In this document: positions 50,074 through 57,129 of the stretch, in pieces
Layout of the letters: every line of letters begins with the position of its first letter
How positions within the stretch are numbered: the stretch's first letter is position 1
NCBI GenBank assembly: GCA_014656015.1
Contig: BNBP01000026.1
Span: 22,529-86,528, forward strand
Length of the DNA: 64,000 nt
Direction of reading: 5' to 3'
From: Streptomyces griseoaurantiacus
GTDB lineage: Bacteria > Actinomycetota > Actinomycetes > Streptomycetales > Streptomycetaceae
Notes under the pieces: model-generated
Told to the model about the DNA's origin: nothing
Databases searched by the model: none
What the model saw: only the letters and a program-made list of their open reading frames with translations
Program-made: the position numbers and the translations under genes

Positions 50074-50094
50074 AACGGGGAATCGGTCCCCGTT
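50074..50094. promoter_or_regulatory. TetR operator, distal copy
   Basis: AACGGGGA-ATCGG-TCCCCGTT is a perfect 8-bp inverted repeat with a 5-base spacer, 122 bases upstream of the TetR start and between the TetR gene and the divergent protease gene. Confidence 0.75.
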
Positions 50095-50250
50095 AATTCC
50101 GCCCTCCCGAGAACTTTGATGTGACCTGCGTCACAGCTTCCGTGAGGGCCGCTTCCGGCGCCCGTTCCCGCCCTCCCGGACCCCCGATCGGTCCCCTCCA
50201 ACGCGCACCTCCATCCCAGGTCACGGAGGGTGAGCGAAAGGGGAGCAGCC

Positions 50251-51579
50251 GTGACGCCGGGTGGCTGCCGTGGAGCGGAGGGGTCGCCTGTGCCGTCGTC
50301 CCAGTGCCGGATACGCCCGCGCCACCGGATACGCCCGCGCCGCGCCGCCGCCCTCGCCTCGGTCGCCGCGCTGACCCTGGCCGTCTCCGCCTCCGGCGCC
50401 GCCCGGCTCCCGGCCGGCACCACGACGGCGGGGCCCGCGGCCCCGGCCCGGGCCGCCTCGCTCGGCTCCTGCGCCCTCGCCGGTGAGGACGACGTCCAGA
50501 TGTCGGAGGGACTGCGCACCGCCCCCGGCTACGCCCGCTCCACCGGCACCGTGCGCGCCCTCACCCTGATGATCGACTTCTCCGACGCGCCCGGCGAGGG
50601 GACGGCCATGGACCGCTTCCGGGAGTTCTTCCCGCAGACCAGGAAGTGGTTCGCCACCAGCTCCTACGGCCGCCTCGACTACCGCCCCGCGACACCCGTC
50701 CGGCACTGGCTGCGGATGCCCAAGCCGTTCAAGGCGTACGGGATAGAGCGCGGCGCCCCCTTCGAGCCCGCCTACCGCGACCTGGTCGAGGACCTCGTGG
50801 CCGAGGCCGACCCGGAGGTGGACTTCCGCTCCTACGACCTGCTCAACGTCCTGGTCACGCCGAACGCCGGCCCCTCCGCGCTGGACACGGTGCTCTCGGT
50901 GACGTTCGCCGGCAACGCGGACGCCCCGGTCGCCGACGGTGTGCCGGTGGCCAACGCCTCCTTCGTCTACAGCCGCCAGGACGACGGCTCCGGCTCCTAC
51001 GGCTCCACCGGCTACCGAGTGCTGCCGCACGAGAACGGGCACGTCTTCGGGCTGCCCGACCTCTACACCCAGGACGGCGGCGGCTCCGTCGGGCACTGGG
51101 ACATCATGAGCGAGGACTGGGGCGCCGGGAACGACCTGCTCGGCTGGCACAAGTGGAAGCTGGGCTGGCTGACGGACACGCAGGTGCGGTGCGCGGCGGG
51201 CCGCGGCAGCAGCGAGTACACACTCACGCCGCTGGCCCGCGCGGGCGGGGTCAAGCTGGTCGTCGTACCGCTCGGCGAGCGCACCGGGTACGCGCTGGAA
51301 CTGCGCACCCAGGAGGGCAACGACGCCGCGGTGTGCCGGCCGGGAATCCTGGTCTACCGGGTCGACGCGGACGTCGACACCGGCAACGGGCCCGTCACCG
51401 TGCGCGACGCCCGCCGCGACAGCGGCGGCTGCACCCGCAGCCCCAACGTCCAGGCGGAACTCTCCGACGCCGCCTTCACACCCGGCGACACCTTCCGCGA
51501 CCCCACCCGCCACCTCACGATGACGGTCCTGCCCAAGGACCGCGGGGGCAACTACCGGATACGGGTGACAAGGGGATGA
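50251..51579 (+). CDS. Secreted M6 family metalloprotease (immune-inhibitor-A-like)
   Basis: The 442-residue protein has an Arg-rich head, a hydrophobic core (AALASVAALTLAVSASGAA) and an Ala-rich cleavage region, so it is exported. The catalytic motif HENGHVFGLPD puts zinc ligands at His260 and His264 and a general base Glu261. HWDIMSEDWG is the Met-turn. The C-terminal half is a beta-rich domain with paired Cys. GTG at 50251 with GGGGAG six bases upstream is preferred over GTG at 50230. It may be under the same operators as the divergent TetR gene. Confidence 0.92.
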   Translation: MTPGGCRGAEGSPVPSSQCRIRPRHRIRPRRAAALASVAALTLAVSASGAARLPAGTTTAGPAAPARAASLGSCALAGEDDVQMSEGLRTAPGYARSTGTVRALTLMIDFSDAPGEGTAMDRFREFFPQTRKWFATSSYGRLDYRPATPVRHWLRMPKPFKAYGIERGAPFEPAYRDLVEDLVAEADPEVDFRSYDLLNVLVTPNAGPSALDTVLSVTFAGNADAPVADGVPVANASFVYSRQDDGSGSYGSTGYRVLPHENGHVFGLPDLYTQDGGGSVGHWDIMSEDWGAGNDLLGWHKWKLGWLTDTQVRCAAGRGSSEYTLTPLARAGGVKLVVVPLGERTGYALELRTQEGNDAAVCRPGILVYRVDADVDTGNGPVTVRDARRDSGGCTRSPNVQAELSDAAFTPGDTFRDPTRHLTMTVLPKDRGGNYRIRVTRG

Positions 51580-51739
51580 GGCGGGCGGGGGACGAGGCGG
51601 GCGGGGGGAGGAAGCGGGCGGGGGGGGACGAGGCGCGTGACGGACCGGCCGTCCGGTCCCCGGGGGACGAGGGCGGGGACGGGGCCGCGGCGGGGCGTCT
51701 CCCCCGGCCGCCCCGCCGCACCCGCACTACCGTGGCCTC

Positions 51740-53479
51740 ATGGCCCCGAACCCCGCTCCCACCCGGGAGGACGGCTCCCGCGAGGACGCTCACGGCGTCC
51801 CCCCGGAGGCCGTCGCACCGCTCATCCGCGGCATCACCGTCCTCCGCCGCCTCACCGAGGCCGACGGCGCCTGCAGCCTCAGCGCCCTGGAGCGCTCCTG
51901 CGCCCTCGCCCGCTCCACCGTGGACCGCGTGACCGCCACCCTCGCCCGCATGGGCTACGTGCGCCTGGAGCACCGTGACGTCCTCGTGGCCCCCCGCCTC
52001 GCGGAGCTGGGCAACGCCTACCTCGCGGCCCTGCGGCTGCCCGGCCTGCTGGACGCCCACGCGGACGCGCTCGCCGACGAGCTCGACGAGTCCGTCTCGC
52101 TCGCCGTCCCCGACCGGGACGGCATCCGCTTCATCCACCAGGCCACCCGGCGCCGCGCGATGTCGCTCAGCTTCCGCATCGGCGATCTGCTGCCCGCCGA
52201 ACGCACCGCCCCGGGGCCGCTGTTCGCCACCGAGTGGGACGCGGAGGACTGGGCGCGCTGGCGCGCCCGCCGCGCGGCGGATCCCGAGGACCGCGGCTTC
52301 CCGGCGGTCCCGGCCCGCAGCCGCCCCTCGGCCGGCTCCGTCGGCGTGGCCCCGGGCGACGACTTCGAGGAGCGCGCCGCTGCGGCCGCCCGGGAGGGCT
52401 GGGCACTGGACGACCAGCTCATCGAGCCCGGTCTGGTCGCCCTGTCGATGCCGGTACGGACGCCCGCGCACGGGCCGGCTCGGGAGGTGGCGGGCGACGG
52501 TGCCCCGGGCCGCATCGCCTGCGTGGTGAGCGTCGTCAGCCACACCCGCCGGCACACCGCCGAGGACCTGCGCGTGAGCCTGCTGCCCCGGCTGCGCACG
52601 GCGGTCGCCGCGATGGAGCGGGAACTGGCCGCCGCCCCGCCGGCCGTGCCCTCCCCCGCCCCGGCCTCCGGGCTGGCGGGGTGGACCGGCGCGTCCAAGC
52701 AGGAGCTGGGGCGGGAGTTCGTGGAGTCGCTCGCGCGGGGGCTGACCGTGATCACGGCCTTCGGGGAGGGCCGCGCCGAACTGACGCTGAGCGAGGTCGC
52801 CGAGGCCACCGGCCTGCCCCGGGCCACCGCCCGCCGGGCCCTCATCACCCTGCGCCACCTGGGCTGCGTCACCGCGCACGGCCGCGGCTTCCGGCTCACC
52901 CCGCGGGTCCTGGGCCTCGGCTTCCCCCCGCTGTCCCGCACGACCCTCGCCGACATCGCCGACCCGCATCTGACGGCGCTCTCGCACCGCCTGCACGAAT
53001 CGTCCTCGCTCGCGGTCCTCACCGGCGAGCAGGAGGTCCAGTACGTCGCCCGTGCCTCGGTGAGCCGCGTCATGAGCGTCCGCGTCTCGGTCGGCACCCG
53101 GCTGCCCGCCCACCCGACCGCGCTGGGCCGCGTCCTGCTGGCCGGCCTCCCCGAGCCGCACCTGCCGCCCGCCCTGCCGGCCCCGACCCGGCGCACGATC
53201 ACCGACCCGGAGCGGCTGCGGACGGAACTGGACCGGGTACGGCGCCAGGGATACGCGGTGGTCGACGGCGAGCTGGAGGAGGGGCTGCGCTCGGTGGCCG
53301 TGCCGGTGCGGGACCGCGAGGGACGCGTGGTCGCCGCCGTCAACGTCGCCATGCACAGCGGCCGCCGCACCGCCGAGGACGGCGAGCGGGAGATCCTGCC
53401 CCCGCTGCGCGAGACGGCCGCCCGCATCGAGGCGGACCTGCACGTGACGGGACGGTTCCGGCGGGTGCCGAGCGTCTGA
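51740..53479 (+). CDS. Tandem (duplicated) IclR-family regulator
   Basis: The 579-residue product contains two complete IclR proteins in one chain. The first has its winged helix at about residues 30-80 (LIRGITVLRRLTEADGACSL, ARSTVDRVTATLARMGYV) and a ligand domain to about 300. The second starts near residue 315 (EFVESLARGLTVITAFGEGRAEL, PRATARRALITLRHLGCV) and ends with the PcaR/PobR-like ligand domain (SSLAVLTGEQEVQYVARASVSRVMSV, ALGRVLLAGL). The halves are joined by an Ala-Pro linker. The second half resembles regulators of protocatechuate or hydroxybenzoate breakdown. The ligand is unknown. Confidence 0.92.
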   Translation: MAPNPAPTREDGSREDAHGVPPEAVAPLIRGITVLRRLTEADGACSLSALERSCALARSTVDRVTATLARMGYVRLEHRDVLVAPRLAELGNAYLAALRLPGLLDAHADALADELDESVSLAVPDRDGIRFIHQATRRRAMSLSFRIGDLLPAERTAPGPLFATEWDAEDWARWRARRAADPEDRGFPAVPARSRPSAGSVGVAPGDDFEERAAAAAREGWALDDQLIEPGLVALSMPVRTPAHGPAREVAGDGAPGRIACVVSVVSHTRRHTAEDLRVSLLPRLRTAVAAMERELAAAPPAVPSPAPASGLAGWTGASKQELGREFVESLARGLTVITAFGEGRAELTLSEVAEATGLPRATARRALITLRHLGCVTAHGRGFRLTPRVLGLGFPPLSRTTLADIADPHLTALSHRLHESSSLAVLTGEQEVQYVARASVSRVMSVRVSVGTRLPAHPTALGRVLLAGLPEPHLPPALPAPTRRTITDPERLRTELDRVRRQGYAVVDGELEEGLRSVAVPVRDREGRVVAAVNVAMHSGRRTAEDGEREILPPLRETAARIEADLHVTGRFRRVPSV

Positions 53480-53759
53480 GCCCGGGGGCGGGGCGGAAGC
53501 CGGCCGAGGGCGGGAGGGGTGGACGTGGGCGCGTGCGGGGCCTACTGCGGGCCGGGGCTGCGGCGCCGGGGGCCCAGGGTCACGGCACGAGGGGGCCCGG
53601 GGGTGCGAGGGCCCCTGGGTGCCCAGGGCGCGGCGTCAGGGGCCGCCGAGGGCAGGGATGGGCGGGCCTGGGCGGGCCCCACGGATCGGGACTGAGCGGG
53701 CCCTACGGGGAGCCGCGCGGGCCCCACAGGCCGGGACCGCGGCGCGAGGGCGTCCGGGG
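53480..53759. repeat. Intergenic region of degenerate GGGCCC-rich repeats
   Basis: Nearly all of these 280 bases are G/C, with recurring units such as GGGGGCCCAGGG, GGGCGGGCC and CGGGCCCCAC (about a dozen GGGCC/GGCCC blocks). It lies downstream of the IclR and the GBL-receptor-like TetR gene, which converge on it. No gene is supported. Confidence 0.6.
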
Positions 53760-54464
53760 CTACGGCGCGAGGGGGGCTGCCGGGGTCGGCCGGGGCACGC
53801 GGCCGGTGAACGGCGGCGTGCCGCCCGCCGCCTCGGGCCGCCGTCCCGCCGGCACCAGCACGCGCCGCACCGTGCCCGAGGCCACCCGCGGCAGCAGCAG
53901 CGTCCAGAACCGGGTCAGGGTGGGCCGGCCCAGCCAGCGTCCGTCGTGCCCGCCTAGCGCGGCGAAACCGACCGTCGCGCCCACGACCGCGGTCGCCAGG
54001 TCGCGGGGCTGGACGTCACCGGCCAGCAGCGCCTCCCGCCCGGCTCGGGCGGCGGCCCGCTCCACCCACTCCCGCCAGCGCGCGTACAGGTCCTCCCGCG
54101 GCTCCCCCGGGCCCACCGCCGAGCCGTCACTGAGGTCGAAGCCGGCCCGCAGCACGACATCGTGCGCGAGCCCGTCCAGGAGTGCGTGACTGGCGTCGAC
54201 GAGCGCCTGCAGCGAGCCCCCGTACTGGGGCAACGGCCGTTCCGCCGACGTCATCCGGTCGAACCGCTCGGCCGCCGCCCGGCCCACCGCCGCCGCGAGG
54301 GCCGCCTTGCTGGCGAAGTGGAAGTGCAGCGCACCGTTGCTCACCCCGGCCCGGGAGCTGATCCCCGCGAGGGAGGCGAGTTCGAAACCGTCCCGGGTGA
54401 ACAGTTCGGCGGCGGACTCGATCAGGGCGTTCCGCGTACGTACCGCACGTTCCTGCTTGGCCAT
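53760..54464 (-). CDS. Gamma-butyrolactone-receptor-like TetR regulator (pseudo-receptor type)
   Basis: The 234-residue protein begins MAKQERAVRTRNALIESAAE, closely following the ArpA/ScbR family opening (MAKQxRAxRTRxxI). The helix-turn-helix is SLAGISSRAGVSNGALHFHFASK. Aromatic residues Trp130 and Trp133 lie near the position of the receptor's ligand-binding Trp, but the surrounding sequence (DLYARWREW) differs, so it may be a pseudo-receptor such as ScbR2/AvaR2 that senses something else. The C-terminal 40 residues are Pro/Ala-rich. A palindrome at 54501 suggests self-regulation. Confidence 0.85.
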   Translation of the reverse strand: MAKQERAVRTRNALIESAAELFTRDGFELASLAGISSRAGVSNGALHFHFASKAALAAAVGRAAAERFDRMTSAERPLPQYGGSLQALVDASHALLDGLAHDVVLRAGFDLSDGSAVGPGEPREDLYARWREWVERAAARAGREALLAGDVQPRDLATAVVGATVGFAALGGHDGRWLGRPTLTRFWTLLLPRVASGTVRRVLVPAGRRPEAAGGTPPFTGRVPRPTPAAPLAP

Positions 54465-54500
54465 CGGTCGCTCCGGGCTGCTGGAGGGTCGAGCGAAACT

Positions 54501-54522
54501 AACAAACCGTTTGCGCTGTTTT
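54501..54522. promoter_or_regulatory. Candidate autoregulatory element (ARE) of the TetR gene
   Basis: AACAAACCG followed by TTTGCG and CTGTTTT gives a 22-base partial palindrome with A-rich and T-rich ends (on the minus strand AAAACAGCGC...GGTTTGTT), the general shape of gamma-butyrolactone receptor sites. It lies about 37 bases upstream of the receptor-like gene. Confidence 0.5.
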
Positions 54523-54618
54523 CAAGCGGGCGTACGAAGTGTGAGACAGCGGTGACCGTGCGCGGACACGCTCCGGGCGTACGCTCCGCGCAGCGGCCGG
54601 CCACCCCTGCGCCCCAGT

Positions 54619-55941
54619 TCAGACGGTACGCAGCACGACCGGGAGCCGGGCGTACCCGCTGACGATGAAGGACGGCACCCGCTCCAGTTCCTCCACCGGA
54701 AGAACAGACTCCAGATCGGGGAAGCGGGCGAAGAGGGCCGAGAGCGCGGTGGTCGCCTCCAGCCGGGCCAGCGGCGCGCCCAGGCAGCGGTGCACCCCGT
54801 ACCCGAAGTCGAGGTCCTCGCGGCGCCCGGGCCGCATCAGGTCGAAGACGGCCGCGCCCCCGCCGCCCTCCCCGACGCCGCCCCCGCCGTCACCGCCCCC
54901 GCCGTCGCCGTCCCCGGCCTCCTGACCCTCGCCGTGCGCCTCCGGATCGACGGCCGCCGCGGCGAAGTTGACCAGGATCGGGTCACCGCGCGCGATGCGG
55001 ACGCCGTCCAGGTCGATGTCCTCCACGGCGAACCGCATCGGCGAGTAGGCGGCCGGACCGTGCGCCCGCAGGGTCTCCTCGACCACGTCCGCCCAGTCCA
55101 CCCGCCCCTCGCGGACGTGCGCGCGCTGCTCCGGGTCGGCGCAGAGGGCGGCGACCGCGTTGGTCAGGAGGGTGCAGGTGGTCTCCTGCCCGGCGGCGAT
55201 CATCAGGTAGAGGGTGCCGAGCAGTTCGGGCTCGGTGAGGCGGGCCGCCTCCGCTCCGGGAGCCGCCGGCTCGTCGTCGCGCACCGCGATGAGCGCGGAG
55301 GTGAGGTCCTCGCCGGGGCGGGCCCGCTTCTCGGCGACCAGTTCGGCGAGCATGCCGAACACCTCCCGCTGCGCCGCCGCCATCTCCGCGCCGGGCACGG
55401 CGGTGCCGAACACCAGGTCCAGCAGGCCGCACAGCCGCTCGCGCGACTCCTCGGCGACCCCGAACAGTTCGCAGATCACGTGCATCGGCAGCACGTTGGC
55501 GAACTCCGCGCGCAGGTCGACCTCCTGCCCGGCGGGCAGCCCGGCCAGCCGGTCCAGCAGCGCCTCGGTGAGTTCCTCGATCCGCGGCCGCAGGGCCTGC
55601 GTACGGCGGGCGGTGAACGCGGCGGCGACCATCCGGCGCAGTCGCGCGTGGTGCTCCCCGTAGGAGAACAGCATGTTCTCGTTGGCCACCCACGGATACA
55701 GCGGCCAGTCCGGGCCGATCTCCCCGGCCGCGAACGCCGGCCAGTGCCGGCGGCCGTCCTTGGACACGCGGGGGTCCATGAGCAGCCGCTTGAGGTACTT
55801 CCGCCGCACGACCGCCCAGGCGGTGACGCCGCCGGGCAGTTCGACGGGGGCGGCGGGGCCCACGGCCCGCAGGCGCGCGGCCTCCCCGGCCGGGTCGCGT
55901 CCGGCGATGTCGAGGGCGTAGGGGCAGACGTCCTGGTCCAT
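54619..55941 (-). CDS. Cytochrome P450, Cyp17-like candidate for butenolide synthesis
   Basis: The 440-residue P450 has the I-helix motif AAGQETT, ExxR in EETLRAHG, and heme loop FGYGVHRCLGAPLAR with Cys386 as iron ligand. An odd Gly/Asp-rich insert (about residues 338-365, EAGDGDGGGGDGGGG and more) breaks the usual DPE-x-FxxP-xxFD meander. It is 189 bases downstream of a gamma-butyrolactone-receptor-like gene and near an acyl-CoA oxidase gene, the same trio as avaR1-cyp17-aco of S. avermitilis, where the P450 oxidises the butenolide precursor. The substrate is thus inferred from context. Confidence 0.9.
   Translation of the reverse strand: MDQDVCPYALDIAGRDPAGEAARLRAVGPAAPVELPGGVTAWAVVRRKYLKRLLMDPRVSKDGRRHWPAFAAGEIGPDWPLYPWVANENMLFSYGEHHARLRRMVAAAFTARRTQALRPRIEELTEALLDRLAGLPAGQEVDLRAEFANVLPMHVICELFGVAEESRERLCGLLDLVFGTAVPGAEMAAAQREVFGMLAELVAEKRARPGEDLTSALIAVRDDEPAAPGAEAARLTEPELLGTLYLMIAAGQETTCTLLTNAVAALCADPEQRAHVREGRVDWADVVEETLRAHGPAAYSPMRFAVEDIDLDGVRIARGDPILVNFAAAAVDPEAHGEGQEAGDGDGGGGDGGGGVGEGGGGAAVFDLMRPGRREDLDFGYGVHRCLGAPLARLEATTALSALFARFPDLESVLPVEELERVPSFIVSGYARLPVVLRTV
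54846..54932. repeat. Gly-coding expansion in the P450 gene
   Basis: About 85 bases of GCCGCC, GCCCCC and GCCGTC units (plus strand) encode a run of Gly broken by Asp, Glu and Val. The units are in frame and would allow slippage without loss of the reading frame. Confidence 0.75.
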
Positions 55942-56130
55942 CCGTGCACTCCGTTCGGTCGGGCTGGCGTGGCCTGGTGACGTGGTGAGTGACTGCGAGG
56001 GCGGGGCAGGCGCGTGGGGCTGTGGGGGGACGTACGGCTACGGGGGATGTGGGGAACGGGGGGCGGAGACGTGTGGGCGGGGCGGGAGGCGGACGGACCG
56101 CGGGGCGGGCTCCGGGGCCCCGGGCACGGG

Positions 56131-56820
56131 TCAGCCGGGGCCGGCGGCCTCCGCCTCCGCCTCGCGCAGGCGGAGCGCGGCCTCGTACACCTTCGGTGCG
56201 CGCTCGGCGGAGAAGTCGAGGCGGACGAGGACCCCGGGCGCGGCGACGGCCGGCATCAGGTAGCGGTAGAGGTCGGTGACGCGTTCGGGGAGGTCCGCGC
56301 GCTCGGTCATGATCCGGGAGAGCACCTGCACACCGGTGAACGCCCCGACGAACAGCCGTGCCAGGGCGGCGACGTCGACGTGCGCGAGGATCTCGCCCTG
56401 CCGCTTGGCCTCCTCGAACAGCGACTGGTTGTGCGCGGTCCAGTCCTGCATCGGCACCCGGCGGTTGAGCTGGTCCTTGGCCGAGCCCTGGTCCACCGTC
56501 AGCCGGACGCTGCCCTGGACGATGGGGTCGCCGGTGCCGCTCTGCAGCAGGTGGGCGAGCAACAGCGCCTCGTCCAGGGACTCCTGGAGCTTCAGGTCCT
56601 GGGCCGGCACCCGGGGCAGGGTGGAGACCTGCGCGGCCAGCACCTCCTGGGCCAGCGCCTGCTTGGACGCGAAGTGGAAGTAGAGGGCTCCCTTGGTGAC
56701 TCCGGAGCGCCGCAGCACGTCGGAGATGGTCGCCGCCTCGTATCCGACCTCGTCGAACACCTCCGCCGCGGCGACCAGGATGGCCTGCCGCGTCCGGATG
56801 GCCCGTTCCTGCCGCGCCAC
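56131..56820 (-). CDS. Gamma-butyrolactone/butenolide receptor (ScbR/AvaR1-like TetR regulator)
   Basis: The 229-residue protein begins VARQERAIRTRQAILVAAAEVFDE. The helix-turn-helix TISDVLRRSGVTKGALYFHFASK is the classic ArpA/ScbR signature, and QDWTAHNQSLFEEA places Trp127 exactly where the known receptors contact the hormone. It should bind autoregulatory elements and release them on binding a butyrolactone- or butenolide-type signal. It sits between the P450 gene and the divergent acyl-CoA oxidase gene, the AvaR1 position of the avenolide locus. GTG at 56820 was chosen; GTG at 56826 would add two residues. Confidence 0.93.
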   Translation of the reverse strand: MARQERAIRTRQAILVAAAEVFDEVGYEAATISDVLRRSGVTKGALYFHFASKQALAQEVLAAQVSTLPRVPAQDLKLQESLDEALLLAHLLQSGTGDPIVQGSVRLTVDQGSAKDQLNRRVPMQDWTAHNQSLFEEAKRQGEILAHVDVAALARLFVGAFTGVQVLSRIMTERADLPERVTDLYRYLMPAVAAPGVLVRLDFSAERAPKVYEAALRLREAEAEAAGPG

Positions 56821-56864
56821 ACGCACCCCGCCCCGTTTGTCTCGTTCAAGGATCCACGGACAGT

Positions 56865-56884
56865 AAAACCAGCCGCACGGTTTT
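56865..56884. promoter_or_regulatory. Autoregulatory element (ARE) near the receptor gene
   Basis: AAAACC-AGCCGCAC-GGTTTT is a 20-base partial palindrome with strict AAAACC/GGTTTT arms, as in known receptor targets, 45 bases upstream of the receptor start. It would allow the receptor to repress its own gene. Confidence 0.7.
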
Positions 56885-57014
56885 TTCAACCCTGCCGGGA
56901 ACCGTGGCCGATGCCCCGGTTGCGCCCGATTGCGCACCTCGATTCCGTCCCCCGGGACCGCCGGGAGCGGCCGATCTTCACAATTCGGTGGGGCATATGC
57001 CGGATGTGGGCCTT

Positions 57015-57040
57015 GATAAGAAAACCGGCCGGTCCTTATC
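57015..57040. promoter_or_regulatory. Autoregulatory element (ARE) near the acyl-CoA oxidase gene
   Basis: A 26-base imperfect palindrome runs from GATAAGAAAACCGG to CCGGTCCTTATC, with outer arms GATAAG/CTTATC and inner ACCGG/CCGGT, about 90 bases upstream of the oxidase start. It suggests that the receptor controls hormone synthesis directly. Confidence 0.7.
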
Positions 57041-57129
57041 TTCATCATCCGGGTCCCGGATCGAAACATTCCGCGACCTTGTCCTCACGGCCGCTGCACA
57101 CCAGGAGACCCACCCCAGGGGGGAACCCG

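Larger units (their letters stand above)
56821..57129. other. Divergent control region of the hormone cassette
   Basis: These 309 bases separate the receptor gene from the acyl-CoA oxidase gene and hold two ARE-like palindromes, one near each start. The stretch is also less GC-rich than its surroundings (for example 56980-57060). No gene is supported. Confidence 0.6.
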
